A DNA stretch of 64,000 nucleotides, from the NCBI GenBank assembly GCA_022494885.1, contig JAGVSM010004279.1, forward strand, positions 1-64,000, in the 5' to 3' direction. Numbering within the stretch: position 1 is the stretch's first letter; every line of letters starts with the position of its first letter. The notes beneath the pieces were generated by a model that was not told where the DNA came from, made no database searches, and saw only the letters and a program-made list of their open reading frames with translations. Shown piece after piece: positions 12,701 to 19,623 of this stretch. Both the position numbers and the translations under genes were made by a program. The DNA is from Micrasema longulum. Taxonomy: Eukaryota > Arthropoda > Insecta > Trichoptera > Brachycentridae.

Positions 12701-15700
12701 AATTTTTTAAGACATCATTATGTTCTTGGGACTTCTTCTAGCCGACTTATTATTTAAGGTTTTTTATAAGAAAAATAAATATTTGCGATCGTACGATTAA
12801 CCCAAATATTTTATTTTTCAGGGCCATTTTTATGAATATATAAAGATAAATTAAGTAGGTGGTAAACACAGTTTAATCAATCAAATTTACAAAAAATCAC
12901 TGACGCTTAGTTACTTTAAAGACTTCATATTAATTATTTTTTAAAGTTAAGTTATCAATTGATGTTCGGGCGGATTGATAATACAATTCTGTGTGTAGAA
13001 TAAATCCTGGACGAGCGATTTTTTACCATACGAGTATGCTAAAAATGCTCTAATATGCTCTCAGCTAAAAATTCTAAAAAATAAAATCAAGCGACGATTT
13101 TTTATTTTTTTTAAAAGAAATATTTACGTTCTTATGATATACCCAAATATTTAATTTTGAGGGCCATTTTCAACGAGTTGTAAATAACTCACTATTAGAA
13201 AATGGAAATCATGGTAGAGTGATTCAAACCGCGGACCTTTGAGCCGTGAGTCCGAGACACTAGCCGCGGGACCACAACCCGATTTTAATTTTATTTTAAT
13301 AAGTCCGCCTTGTAGTAATGCGGCTGGATCTACTGAGCTTAAAGTCCCAGGGTCGAATCCTGGCAGAGTTGACGTGAAACTGCTTTTTTGAAAATGGTTT
13401 TACATTGCAATATTTTACTGTCCCTGGACTGGAACCTTAAGTGTAAGACCATGCCTTCATAAAACAGATGATTAATATCCGCTGCATCTGGGCTGCGGTT
13501 ATAAAGGCTATCTTCAACGGTACATAGTGCTTTATTAAAACGGTATACTTTACTTCTGTACTATCTCTATCTTCCTCGATATGTTCTACCGACTTGTCAT
13601 ACGATCGAATCTAACCAATAATTGACACCGAAAATTTAGTCAGCGTTTCTTATTTAACTAAAAATTAATAATATGCAATGCTTTCATACTTCCACACTTT
13701 GTATATGGATTCATAACATGGTCGCCATGTAGTAAACAAATGCAAGAATTAGTTATAAGAACAATAGTTAAAGCACTTAAAGAAACGTTTAATTTTAATA
13801 AATATACCAGAACTCCAGATTCATATAAAATAACAAAAATGCTCAATTTAGATTAATTAATTTACAAAGAAAAATTCAAGATGATATTTAAGATGAAAAA
13901 AATAAAATGATGACATATATTACATTTTAATTCAACAACAATATACACCAAAGAAATACAAGAGCGTCAAATAATTTGACTTGCGAACAATCTAGAACTA
14001 ACAGAAAAAGAAACAATTTTGTGTTTACAGAAATAAAATTCTACAATTCACTTTCTAATGACCTAAAAAATTTACAAAACACCCAAATGAAACAGTTTTT
14101 ACAGCCCGTGTGACGAATTGTATGTCTTGTTATTTTATCGACTTTTTGATTAAACCTATTATGTCATAATATATTATATCCCCTCATACCAGCAATTTTG
14201 CTGATTGGGAATTTTCGTACAAATAAAAATGTAATTTAATGAAATATGTACAGTTAAAACGATGTATTTTGTCATAAATAAATAAATCTAAATCTAAAAA
14301 ATTTAAATCCAACAAATTTTTTAGATAGTTCTCATGTGTATTTTACACAGGCTTCTGCAATAAAAAGTGGCTACTTCAAAGCAATTATGAGCTCCGATGA
14401 ATCCCAATTCAACCAAAATTTCTCGCTTGAACAAGATTTTTATATGACTTTTGACAATTACCAAGACGGTGTTTATTTATTTAATATACGGCCTAAGCCA
14501 ATTTAAACAGTTATATGAAGAAACATAAATACAACGAACTGAACAAAACGAACATTAAAATATGTAGCAAAGACAAACAAAGGCAATGAAATAATGGTTT
14601 GCAATATATTAATAAACACATAAAACTTCGAGCTGAACTATGAAACGTAATAAAACCATGGTGGACTCCTCTGTGAAGTATAGTGGTAAAATGGATAATT
14701 TTTCAGGTAGGAATATACAAAATATACAAACTAGATAGTTTACTCACCAATCCTTACGTACTTTTTTTGAGCGGGTATCTGGCAGAGAGAGGAGACCTTT
14801 TTATTCTCAAGGGGGTACGAGGTTGTCGTCTTTAGTTATTTCATTTATTACTCAGTCGAGTACCTATTTTTATTGGCTGAAAACGACGGAAGCTCATTTA
14901 CTATTTATTGAAAGATAGGGTTATGTGACCATATACATTTATTTTACGAGGGCGAAAGCATGAAAAATCAAGTGTAAATAAAAACAATTATACTGTAGAC
15001 ATTACTTAGACATATTTAACCACAATCGGCCGAATGGAAACAATAACACATTCGGCAGTGAAACAAGAAGAATTCAGTCACCTTTTAACAACGTGGACGG
15101 AAGGAAATACATATAATGAAAGCATCTAACCCTTTCCAGAAACTGTTCATTAAGACTTGAGTCTTTCTTCAGTTTCGCATATCAATATTATTTTTTTTTA
15201 AACTAATTATGTGAAAATTTAATATTTCTTTACAATCAAACCGCGGAAATAACAAAACAAAGAAACTTTAAAAGTTTTCATTGTACCCCTCACTGCAGTA
15301 TTGTCAATTTGTGATCAATCAAATACACATGGTCAGCACAATCACCTTTTTCTAATTTCCCAGTATGACAGTGAAGGAATACAGTGTTAGTTCCAAATTG
15401 AGACCGCGGCCGCACGCTCCAGATCCCGCCTCGGAAAGGAAGAAGAACGTAGTAATACAAACAAAACCCAAAAACATATGGGAAAAATAAGAATAATTTG
15501 CCCTATACAACATGCACTCAAGCAACGGAAGAAGAACAATACGTATCTTTACCAAATCACAGAGGAACATCAAATTATCAAGACACTACTGGCAAAATCA
15601 AAGTAGCTTATCTGAGATGTGGGTCCTCACCCGCCGTGGAAGACAAACCAGAGTTCCATCTCTATGGTATGACAACGGTGACCAGGGCTGGATCCTCGAC

Positions 15701-17460
15701 TTTCATACCGGAGTGGAGGGAAGCAGGATGAGTACAAAAATAAGGCGACTTCTACGCGGGGGATAGGCTGGTTTGAAGAGGCGGGTGACGCTCGAGTAGG
15801 TTTAAGCCGACACGATTCAGCATATGCGGCCCGGTACGTTATCTACGGTTATTTCAGGATCGGACAGAAAGCCTTTGTTGTGCCCGCTAAGCGAAAGGGT
15901 GGATTGGGTACTGGTTTAAAACACACGACGGGATTTGCGCGTGGCTATCCAGAGTTCGATGTGTTTTGCACACTGAATTATATGGATAAAACCGTCTGTC
16001 TTACGCACCAAACTGAGTCATATGGAAACTGTCCGCACTTATCTACTGTCACTTTGAGATCAGGCTGGACGTCTTTGTAATACCCGCCTAGCGGAAGGGT
16101 GCGGAAGTACTATGGTCGACCAGTCTTACTTGGCAGTTTGGTGAGGGCGCTAGTATAGGATGGACAATGTTGTCAGGTGTAGAAATAATTGCTGATGAAA
16201 TGTTTTTGTTTATTTAATTTTCTTAGCAAAAATATTTAACCGTCACAATTTTAATGTGAATATATAATAAGCATGGTCTATTCATAATCAAATTCAAGAA
16301 ATATTTTATTTATGTTTTTTTTAATTTGATTATGCCACGTCTTTCTCGGTCTTTCTCGCTTTGTGCGTCCATCAATATTAACATTGTAAATCCTATTAGC
16401 CGTCCTTTCGCCGTCCATTCGTTCGACAAGTCCAAAACTGCTACTTTAAAAAAAATCCCGTTCACTATTATATTATCATATACTTAAGTAGTTTATTATT
16501 ACAAAGACAAGCGTTGCACGATTAAACAATGTACTGCTATTAAAACAAAGTGCATTATATCATTTACTACGTAAAGTTTATGCATTAAAAAAATAATTTA
16601 ATAAAAGTGTTGAAACCTGACAAAACAGAATAATATTATATTATAAAAACTGACAGTTTGTTTACATACTTTATTTAACAGAAACTGAACAATCATTTTT
16701 TAAACATGAAATAAAAAATGGTAAACGCAGATATTTTTTCCGAAAAAAATCACTAACAAGGGATAGTTAAAACAATTATCCTGGCAGCAATCAGTTAAAT
16801 CATCAAATAACAAAGCTGTCATGGCGGCAGCTCGTCTTATCGAATTTTCAAATGAGATTAATGGCCCTTTCTGCAACTTTTCTGCTTCACAATATTGTAA
16901 AGCTGCGTAAGCAATCCTTCTAACATCAACACGCACTACTTTTGATGATCGCGGCATATTAATTAATGAATAATAGGAAGTAAATATAGAAATCGCGCAC
17001 AATGGGGGGTGTAAGAGATTTTACGCACGGGGTACTGAATTAAAAGACAAGACGGGATTTTCACCGGTTATTATCGCTCGCGGATATCCAAACTTAACGC
17101 AAACTTCGAGTATAGTGATAAAATTGTTAGGCGACATTTGGTGCGGAAGAATGAGTTTTACGCTTCCGGCGCCAGTCTAGGGATAGTGAAATATTGCAGA
17201 AACCATATTATAAATATTTACTAACATTTAATGAAATTAATTATTAAAATATAAACGATTGATATATTTCTTTTTTTTTCTTATTTTTCTAGTTGACATC
17301 AGGAGTTGGAATAATGGTATTTGTTCATTTCGCTGTATTCATCTTCGCAATAACGTTTGAGTCTCCCATGTTAAGAGTTGTTAATATTCTAGCAAATAAG
17401 AAAGTATCAACTTCGACAAAAGGTGATTCCATAAATACTTCTGAAGCAAAGATTGACTAA
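587..17460 (+). CDS. NRF-6-like acyltransferase-3 family membrane protein, 3' part of gene (8 exons)
   Basis: Coding exons are 587-742, 2611-2730, 3211-3456, 6087-6182, 8197-8326, 10696-10870, 11666-11808 and 17293-17460. They join in phase to 410 codons plus TAA. All introns are GT-AG. The product matches the C-terminal acyltransferase-3 domain of insect and nematode NRF-6 (nose resistant to fluoxetine) proteins. Landmarks in order are a first membrane segment with the conserved His (SLWILLNHF), a Cys/WW/NN block (YWWRNILFINN), MCMTWSWFISND, YGTPWTRVCVYMIG, R-P-x-W ahead of FIVACVSGHGG, and PLSRITYCSYLIHP. Family members are integral membrane proteins thought to move acyl groups or take part in lipid or drug uptake; the substrate is unknown. 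The usual N-terminal NRF domain and signal peptide must lie upstream of the window. One oddity is Asn where family members usually have Gly before the His. No internal stop or frameshift was seen, so it is probably functional. Family assignment is confident; function is not. Confidence 0.9.
801..925 (+). repeat. Dispersed repeat family B, fragment
   Basis: It contains CAACAGAGATGAAG, AAGTCTAGGCA, a GTCATxGGxT stretch, and TTTACAC...TGTGTAAAATTCACCATTCT. The same ordered blocks occur at about 9880, 20335, 21965, 32189, 34480, 41385, 47935, 52490, 53205, 59800 and 63905. Confidence 0.7.
1095..2058 (-). mobile_element. Mariner-type transposon with large internal deletion
   Basis: Imperfect terminal inverted repeats (tAGGGTGGgCaTTAA / cAGGGTGGaCcTTAA) are flanked by TA at 1093-1094 and 2059-2060. 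On the minus strand, 1906-1571 encodes the N-terminal helix-turn-helix part (IFKTTGSTV...DEGHPKSAR, then RESVRENPQ-like and TTLRRILRHGLH). Further on is a WPPETSDLSPCDYFLWG-like segment with the last catalytic Asp region, and then a C-terminus ENLRIRLKQCKEVGGTHLD. The central part with the first catalytic Asp residues is missing, and there are stops and frameshifts. It is a dead copy inside intron 743-2610. Subclade is not certain. Confidence 0.85.
2128..2375 (+). mobile_element. SINE-1 (tRNA-derived SINE), near full length
   Basis: A tRNA-like head (GTCGTCTAGTGGTCACTGCA, then CTATGCAAG) is followed by the family body TAGTCCCTGAACTGGAA / TTAAGTATAAGGCTGAT and a tail of repeated GATGAT. The B box is damaged. 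Sister copies are at 8503, 13303, 39186, 43330 and 50578 (reverse). The GATGATGAT tail and the block TTTTGCACCGCAAATAGGG mark the 3' end. Confidence 0.75.
2611..2730 (+). CDS. NRF-6-like exon 2 of those visible
   Basis: The acceptor is TTCTAG and the donor GTAAAT. The first base completes the Ser codon split by the preceding intron. It encodes SAFLLGYGFLDAELKK and then SYLFIGILYRSAR, the rest of the second membrane helix, a lysine-rich loop and the third helix. Confidence 0.87.
2840..3012. repeat. Foldback-type repeat carrying a decayed hammerhead-like motif
   Basis: The piece CGACTGGTTTCGAT...TTTGTCAAGACG matches the arrangement at 38592-38634 (CGACCGGTTTCAAA...TTTGTCAAGG). Downstream, CAAGTGATTTAAT...CCACACGTGGAATACT matches, in inverse order, the sequence after the 38.6-kb motif. 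The two are therefore rearranged relatives. Confidence 0.5.
2882..2926 (-). ncRNA. Hammerhead-like core, decayed
   Basis: The minus strand reads TTGACAA, then a variable 16-base stretch with weak self-pairing, then GAAACCAGTCG. The first C of the usual CTGANGA is lost and stem II is poor. It is probably a non-functional relative of the better cores at 5701 and 7610. Confidence 0.25.
3211..3456 (+). CDS. NRF-6-like exon 3 of those visible (WW/NN and MC-W blocks)
   Basis: The acceptor is TTTTAG and the donor GTAAGT. It encodes RILPSYIIAIG, then C-x3-WWRNILFINN and MCMTWSWFISNDMQLF, followed by a hydrophobic helix ending LLLLST. These are the most recognisable family blocks in the gene. An in-frame TAA right after the splice site shows that the open frame only looks complete without splicing. 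Confidence 0.92.
3457..4130. other. Intron stretch of higher GC, unidentified
   Basis: The part at 3590-4130 has visibly higher GC than its surroundings and no stable reading frame. It may be an old transposon body, but I recognise no protein motif. Confidence 0.3.
4131..4385. repeat. Long near-perfect palindrome (foldback element, 255 bp)
   Basis: The left arm opens TTCTAAAGCTAGGGTTTCCT; the right arm closes with CCCTAGCTTAAGAA. The arms are about 120 bp each with few mismatches and pair almost to the middle, where GGTGTTATCAACACC sits. The arms share blocks such as TTAACGGCCGTAGTGAACGG and GCAGTGGACAGCCGTCGTAA. GC content is well above that of the host intron, so it is probably a foreign foldback transposon. 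No coding capacity is visible. Confidence 0.85.
4900..5165 (+). mobile_element. SINE-1 copy, diverged
   Basis: It carries the tRNA-like segment ending CCTACCATGCTTGAGG, a B box (GGTTCGATTTC), GGGACTGATCACC, CCTTTACGTAAC and a terminal CACCGGGTG...GATGAT stretch. The order matches other SINE-1 copies. Confidence 0.65.
5380..5655 (+). repeat. Non-coding 3' end of a LINE-like element
   Basis: It aligns by eye, block by block, with 42510-42775. Shared blocks are CATAAxCTTGTxTAATGTTTT, TTCTAAACTTTTTTCAT, AATAAGTCxGCCAT, TATACCTTTG, TATGAATGACATTGT and GGTTAATAAAxATT. The end at a TAATAAA-type tail in both copies suggests a retrotransposon 3' UTR. Confidence 0.55.
5652..5910. mobile_element. Foldback element H1 (intact copy) with terminal inverted repeats
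   Basis: The left end AAATGTTATTAAATATTTGT continues into TATAACCACTTATCGAC. The right end is the complement (AGTGGTTATATACAAATATT, then TAATAACATTT). The inverted repeats are about 50 bp and the element is 259 bp. A second copy, split by insertions, is at 60310-61141. The element carries a hammerhead-like core near its left end and has no coding capacity. Confidence 0.8.
5701..5736 (-). ncRNA. Hammerhead-ribozyme-like core, best preserved
   Basis: Read on the minus strand: CTGACGA, one A, GAGACG, loop GGTA, CGTCTC, GAAAC, CGGT. This is the order of a hammerhead core: CUGANGA, a perfect 6-bp stem II, GAAA, and a self-complementary ACCGGU in place of a normal stem III. Variants with minimal stem III are known from Penelope-like elements and act as dimers. 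An extra base between CUGANGA and stem II departs from the classical core. Activity is untested. Confidence 0.5.
6087..6182 (+). CDS. NRF-6-like exon 4 of those visible
   Basis: The exon lies between TTTCAG and GTGAGT with compatible phases on both sides. It encodes RFKLAIWITVLISVTS and then GYLTYVMKFLP, a membrane helix with a basic start, as in family members at this point. Confidence 0.85.
6330..7100 (-). pseudogene. Mariner-type (DDE) transposase relic
   Basis: On the minus strand, across several frames, are NSQN...IWDIENPREIVEKQ, HPQRSTVRCGFWAGGIIGPS, DDM-FQQDGATCHTAGETIE-like and PRSCDLTPFDFF-like segments. These are the middle and C-terminal blocks of mariner-type transposases, including the second (QQDGA) and third (LTP-D) catalytic Asp neighbourhoods. 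Many frameshifts show it is long dead. Terminal repeats were not found. It lies in intron 6183-8196. Confidence 0.75.
7405..7447 (-). ncRNA. Hammerhead-like core, left arm of H2
   Basis: The minus strand reads CCAGTCTCGAAGA, T, GTCGC, GAAA loop, GCGAT, then GTAACCGGTCACTGG. Stem II pairs GTCGC with GCGAT. CCAGT and ACTGG form the outer stem I. GTC before ACTGG would be the cleavage triplet. Here GAAAC is changed to GTAAC, which would damage the core. Confidence 0.35.
7610..7652 (+). ncRNA. Hammerhead-like core, right arm of H2
   Basis: CCAGTCTCGAAGA is followed by T, GTCGC, loop GAAA, GCGAT, GAAAC, CGGTC and ACTGG. It has a 5-bp stem I (CCAGT/ACTGG), a 5-bp stem II with one G-T pair, an intact GAAAC and a GTC cleavage-type triplet. 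CTGAAGA is altered to CTCGAAGA (one inserted C). This is the copy in the window with the clearest stem I. Confidence 0.45.
8197..8326 (+). CDS. NRF-6-like exon 5 of those visible (PWTR block)
   Basis: The acceptor is TTATAG and the donor GTAAGT. Joined to the previous exon it reads FLDSMWNHYNVLYGTPWTR, then VCVYMIGTFSGYFLRKN. The family pattern LYxKPWTRxxPYxxG is clear. The choice of acceptor is fixed by phase, because only this AG restores the frame. Confidence 0.9.
8503..8960 (+). mobile_element. SINE-1 copy split by a LINE 3'-end insertion
   Basis: The head GGCCCCGTGGTGTAATGGTC, then AGCGCGTTTGCCTACCATGCAAG, and B box GGTTCGATTCCC are well preserved and fold like a Gly-type tRNA with an ACC-like anticodon. 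The body runs to CCTTCATGTAAC near 8663 and resumes at about 8876 (ATATGCTGCGATTGGTGTAT, then CCCTATGCACTATTAGGTGCG and GATGATGATGAT). The gap of about 210 bp is an inserted LINE end. Confidence 0.85.
8666..8875 (-). mobile_element. LINE 3'-end fragment inserted in SINE-1
   Basis: On the plus strand it starts with repeated TTATTTATT (the reverse of an AATAAATAA tail), then TTTGACGGGCTTATGCAGTC. The layout matches the LINE ends at 14465 and 37170 (TTATTTATT, then ACGGCCTAAGCC). No coding part remains. Confidence 0.6.
9112..9475 (+). repeat. Dispersed repeat family A
   Basis: Blocks in order are AACTTCAGCCCTACGGGAAA, TTTCTTACGTGCGGTAAA, GAGCATTAAATT, GAACTACTTTGAACGACGTC, ATGAATCAACCAATGATAAG, GAAGATTTCCAGTTT, GAGACGTCG, AATACAAAACTTTAAAAA and TACGATACATAAAAA. 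Three other copies (10500, 18640, 58225) keep the order. No inverted ends, tRNA-like head or reading frame was found. The element class is unknown. Confidence 0.75.
9880..10190 (+). repeat. Dispersed repeat family B, longer copy
   Basis: It contains GAAGTCTAGGCATTTAC, GGGCTTATGACCTATCATTG, GCTGGTTTAAGTGGC, a GTAACATTCACCATTTTT block, GAAGTAAAAGAGCAGAAA, and ends with TTGAGTTTGCCCAAATGTTT, then GTAGACAGAAGACTGGATT. The blocks are shared with 21965-22395 and 32189-32425. Confidence 0.75.
10500..10675 (+). repeat. Dispersed repeat family A, 3' fragment
   Basis: The blocks CAAAACTTTAAAAAATCACA, GCGA-TAATGCGATACAAAT and ACTAAATTTCCTCGTT match the 3' third of the family A copies at 18640 and 58225. 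It ends just before the exon acceptor at 10695. Confidence 0.55.
10696..10870 (+). CDS. NRF-6-like exon 6 of those visible (R-P-x-W and C-x-x-G-x-GG blocks)
   Basis: The acceptor is TTTCAG and the donor GTGATT. It encodes two membrane helices joined by a loop containing HRPIWGMATA and ends FFIVACVSGHG, with the last Gly codon split by the intron. The family consensus here is RxxWAlglaWivFaCxxGxGG. Confidence 0.9.
11090..11345 (+). pseudogene. LINE ORF2 C-terminus and 3' end (Jockey-like)
   Basis: The reading SQKSFVFKGVKNYNNLPNEL, then a lysine-rich helix ending FKVNLMKFFEHV and a stop, matches the usual end of insect LINE ORF2 proteins (YNxLPxxLK...FKxxLKxxL). It is followed by an AT-rich tail with ATAAATAAACA. 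The rest of the LINE is missing. Confidence 0.7.
11666..11808 (+). CDS. NRF-6-like exon 7 of those visible (PLSRITY-YLIHP block)
   Basis: The acceptor is TTCAAG (AAG, weaker than the others) and the donor GTAAGC. It encodes IPLSRITYCSYLIHPAII and part of the next helix. The PLSRLTYxxYLxHP pattern is diagnostic of the family. Confidence 0.9.
12425..12535. other. GC-rich patch with repeated ACGTC motifs
   Basis: Within AT-rich intron, CTGGCGCGCGACGTCGCG and GTGTGACGTC form a short, strongly GC-rich, partly palindromic patch. It could be a fragment of a promoter, leader or mobile element. No protein or RNA family was recognised. Confidence 0.3.
12755..12850 (-). mobile_element. SINE-2 body fragment
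   Basis: AAAATAAATATTTGCGATCG, then ATTAACCCAAATATTTTATTTTTCAGGGCCATTTT, matches the body of SINE-2 copies at 13083 and 60463. The tRNA-like part is missing. Confidence 0.55.
13083..13292 (-). mobile_element. SINE-2 (second tRNA-derived SINE family)
   Basis: On the minus strand a tRNA-like head CGGGTTGTGGTCCCGCGGCT, then AGTGTCTCGGACTCACGGCTC and GGTTTGAATC, is followed by TCTAATAGTGAG, CAACTCGTTGAAAATGGCCC and an AAATATTTGGGTATATCATAAGAACGTAAATA body. Relatives are at 12755, 34296, 36528 and 60463. The B box is degenerate (GGTTTGAATC). Confidence 0.8.
13303..13530 (+). mobile_element. SINE-1 copy
   Basis: The tRNA-like start (GTCCGCCTTGTAGTAATG) is truncated in the anticodon arm, the B box is GGTCGAATCC, and then come CTGTCCCTGGACTGGAACC, TTAAGTGTAAGACCATGCCT and a weak GCTGCATCTGGGCTGCGG 3' block. 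It stands back to back with SINE-2 at 13292. Confidence 0.7.
13640..14295 (+). pseudogene. LINE ORF2 C-terminal region and 3' UTR
   Basis: A broken frame ends with RTNRKRNNFVFTEIKFYNSL, SNDLKNLQN, then TQMKQFLQPV and stop. This is the F-x-x-x-x-x-K-x-YN-x-L-x-x-x-L-K signature at the end of many LINE ORF2s. The 3' UTR closes with ATAAATAAATAAATCTAAAT. Upstream text is AT-rich and frame-shifted. Confidence 0.65.
14465..14650 (-). mobile_element. LINE 3' end (same family as 37170-37745)
   Basis: On the plus strand, TTTATTTAATATACGGCCTA, then AGCCAATTT and ATGAAGAAACATAAATACAA, matches 37185-37240 closely. Both continue with AACTGAACAAAA and AAAGACAAACAAxGGCAA. Only the 3' UTR is present. Confidence 0.7.
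15118..15600 (+). repeat. Two-copy repeat family C with conserved short reading frame (copy 1)
   Basis: It matches 49347-49866 (reverse) at perhaps 90% by eye. It opens with a hairpin (15146-15185: GAAACTG / CAGTTTC arms around AAGACT / AGTCTT). About 180 bp on is a reading frame from ATG 15365 that starts MTVKEYSVSSKLRP and contains PASERKKNVV; in this copy it stops after about 40 codons. Both copies break off at the same point (ACTACTGGCAAAATC). Element class is unknown; a Penelope-like terminal repeat is one possibility. Confidence 0.6.
15605..16165 (+). other. GC-richer block with 66-codon open frame, unidentified
   Basis: An open frame at 15880-16080 reads MPAKRKGGLGTGLKHTTGFA and RGYPEF. 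Part of its DNA (GGTACTG, ACGACGGGATTT, then GGCTATCCA) recurs diverged at 17028-17180. Composition differs from the surrounding intron, which suggests a transposon fragment. I recognise no domain and do not claim a gene. Confidence 0.35.
16810..16957 (-). pseudogene. Transposase N-terminal helix-turn-helix fragment
   Basis: From ATG at 16957 the frame reads MPRSSKVVRVDVRRIAYAAL, QYCEAEKLQKGPLI, then SIRRAAAMTALL. This resembles the N-terminus found before many arthropod Tc1/mariner-like transposases (MPR-x-x-K..., xxEAEKxxGGPLI, xxRxAAATG). After that the frame loses similarity. Only the DNA-binding start remains. Confidence 0.5.
17028..17185 (+). repeat. Diverged relative of 15906-16100
   Basis: GGGTACTGAATTAAAAGACA, then AGACGGGATTTTCACC and CGCGGATATCCAAACTT, align with GGTACTGGTTTAAAACACAC, GACGGGATTTGCGCG and GCTATCCAGAGTTC. 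GC-rich for its surroundings. Confidence 0.4.
17293..17460 (+). CDS. NRF-6-like terminal coding exon
   Basis: The exon follows acceptor TTCTAG after a 5.5-kb intron. It encodes the last membrane helix (GVGIMVFVHFAVFIFAITFE, then SPMLRVVNIL) and a short hydrophilic tail rich in Ser, Thr and Lys, ending at TAA 17458-17460. Family members typically end with the same E-x-P motif after the last helix. Confidence 0.9.
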   Translation: MTSGVGIMVFVHFAVFIFAITFESPMLRVVNILANKKVSTSTKGDSINTSEAKID

Positions 17461-17732
17461 AATATATGTTTTTACACCGAAGAAAAGAAAACCGTCTTAA
17501 ATTTCATGCGGTACCCATAAATATGTCTGGGTACGAGAGGTAAACTACGGTAACTCTAAATATGATGAAATTTAGTCATTGCTATGTTAAAATCAAAATT
17601 TTCGTCCTCTATTACATAGTAAATAGCATTAAATCCTAATTTATTTCATAACAAAGATTTTTTCTATTGTTAAGACTCTATAACAAAATAGAAAAAAAAG
17701 TAAACATTGACATTTATCATGATAGAGTAAAT

Positions 17733-17768
17733 AATAAAAATATTACTATGTGTCTTAAATCAAATAAA
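17733..17768 (+). terminator. Candidate polyadenylation signals of the NRF-6-like gene
   Basis: AATAAA occurs at about 17733-17738 and again at about 17763-17768, roughly 275-310 bases after the stop codon. The region is very AT-rich, so such hexamers occur by chance and the site in use is not certain. Confidence 0.3.
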
Positions 17769-18640
17769 TGCCTAATCTTTATTTTTGTGGATATAAATTA
17801 ATTTTAGTTTATTTTATTACATCTTATTTTCTCTTTCTTCCATCAAAAAATAAATAAATTAAAAAGTTCATTGTGTTTAACTCAATTTTATTTCTTTAAC
17901 TCAATTATTATTCTTATCTTTCACTAAACTTAATCTTTATTATTGCTTAAATCGATTTCATTAACTTTATTTTACATTAACACTTATTTTATAAAATTTA
18001 TAAAAGATGGTGGAGTTCTATAATTGAGAATATGTATAAAGAATGTAAGCAATGCTTACTTAAAAATTGTATGTATTTTATGTATCCTTGTTGAACTTCC
18101 AAATATTTTTTTTTTAAATAAAAAAAGCCTTGTAAAGAGGACACTTAAAATTGCCCGTAATATGTGTAGGTATGTATATTTATAAAATATTTTATGGTTT
18201 ATGTTTTGATATTAAAAGTTACATCAAAGTTTAATAAAGTCAATAAATAGAGGAGAAAAAGATGAAGTAATTTTTTAAATATTTAACAGTAATTTTCGTG
18301 TTCCTTTAAATTTTGATTAAAAGGATTAACTAATTAATCGAACAGGACTGGCTGTGTTCACTTGTTAAATTTGAAATCAGCATAACAATCTGTTTGATTA
18401 CGATGGCGGCTATATTATGTGCAGGCACATGAAGTGAAGCGTTATTTAACCCTTAGACTGCTAAACAACGATATATCGTTGTTGTTAATCCCTATCATAA
18501 AGTTCTAACTAGACTGATGCTGACGTCATAATCCCCAAAAGGGTAAATGAATTCGGGAACTGCTTGTTGCACTTAAACGTCAGTGGTATAAAACATTTTC
18601 AAAACATAAAAATTACTTATTCGACGGGTTATTATTCAGT
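17769..18640. other. AT-rich sequence downstream of the NRF-6-like gene
   Basis: No coding or repeat similarity was recognised. A short palindrome CAACGATATATCGTTG lies near 18466. The rest is probably intergenic. Confidence 0.4.
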
Positions 18641-19060
18641 TTCGTACCTATTTCAGCCCTACGGAAAATTTAATAAAAAAAATGTTTTCTTACGCGCGGT
18701 GAAAATTCGAGCATTAAATTGTATAGCAAAGTTTCTTGAAAATTAATAAAAAATAATACAAAATATTTTAATAAAAACGAACTACTTTGAACGACATCAC
18801 TTGTTTATATGAATCAACCAATGATAAGAGGGTTGTGGAAGATTTCCGGTTTGCTAATCGTCAATGGAGCAATCAACAGAACAAATCAAGAAGAAGCGGA
18901 AGAGAACTTGCGACGTCACACGCGGATTAATTTCGGAAATACAAAACTTTAAAAAATCGTAGCGCTGATAATACGATACATAAAAATTTTAAAAAAAGCT
19001 TTGTTTAGTAGTTTATTAACAAATATATATATTTTTTTAAACAACTAAATTTCCTAATTT
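18640..19060 (+). repeat. Dispersed repeat family A, long copy
   Basis: It carries TTTCAGCCCTACGGAAAATT, TTCTTACGCGCGGTGAAAAT, GCATTAAATTGTA, ACGAACTACTTTGAACGACA, ATGAATCAACCAATGATAAG, GAAGATTTCCGGTTTGC, GCGACGTCACACGCGG, GCGCTGATAATACGATACAT, and a 3' part TTTAGTAGTTTATTAACAAA. The 3' part is shared with 58560-58620. Confidence 0.75.
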
Positions 19061-19623
19061 TACATTTATTTATGATGTTTAAATTTGCAGTGCTTTTAAA
19101 AAAAGAGAAACGACTAAACACAGGAAACTTCTAGCTAGCCGAGAACGGAAACGGAATTTTTTACATTGCAAAAACAGTGAAATAAAAAATAAATCATTTT
19201 AATATTTAGAATTTTTAATAACTTATATGATATTTGAGAAAAATAATTATATTCTGTGTCTTCCCTGCTATTATACCCGATCCAGTGATTACAAAAATAT
19301 TGATGTATTTCCGTAATGAATAATTAATTGAATCCTTTACCTTTAATATAATAACTCCTATCTAGTAAGGTCCCTATATCACCGGAAAACCCCGTAATTA
19401 AGAATATAAACAAATAAGTAAAGAGCCATAAAATATAAAAATAATTCACCATGGAACCTAAATTGTCAATTAGGACGTTTGAATATTAAAAAATCATTTG
19501 TTGATTTATTATAATGGGTACCTACAGTAATGTGAAATTAAAATGTTTTAGCTTTTCATTAGGTAGTAATTATTACTCGACAAACAAAACGTAATTATTA
19601 CTATACAAACTCTATTCTAGAAA

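Noticed and set aside
15142..15185. Functional hammerhead ribozyme in family C
   Set aside because: CTGAAGA and a good stem are present but the required GAAA is TGAA, so at best it is a decayed form; kept only as a remark.
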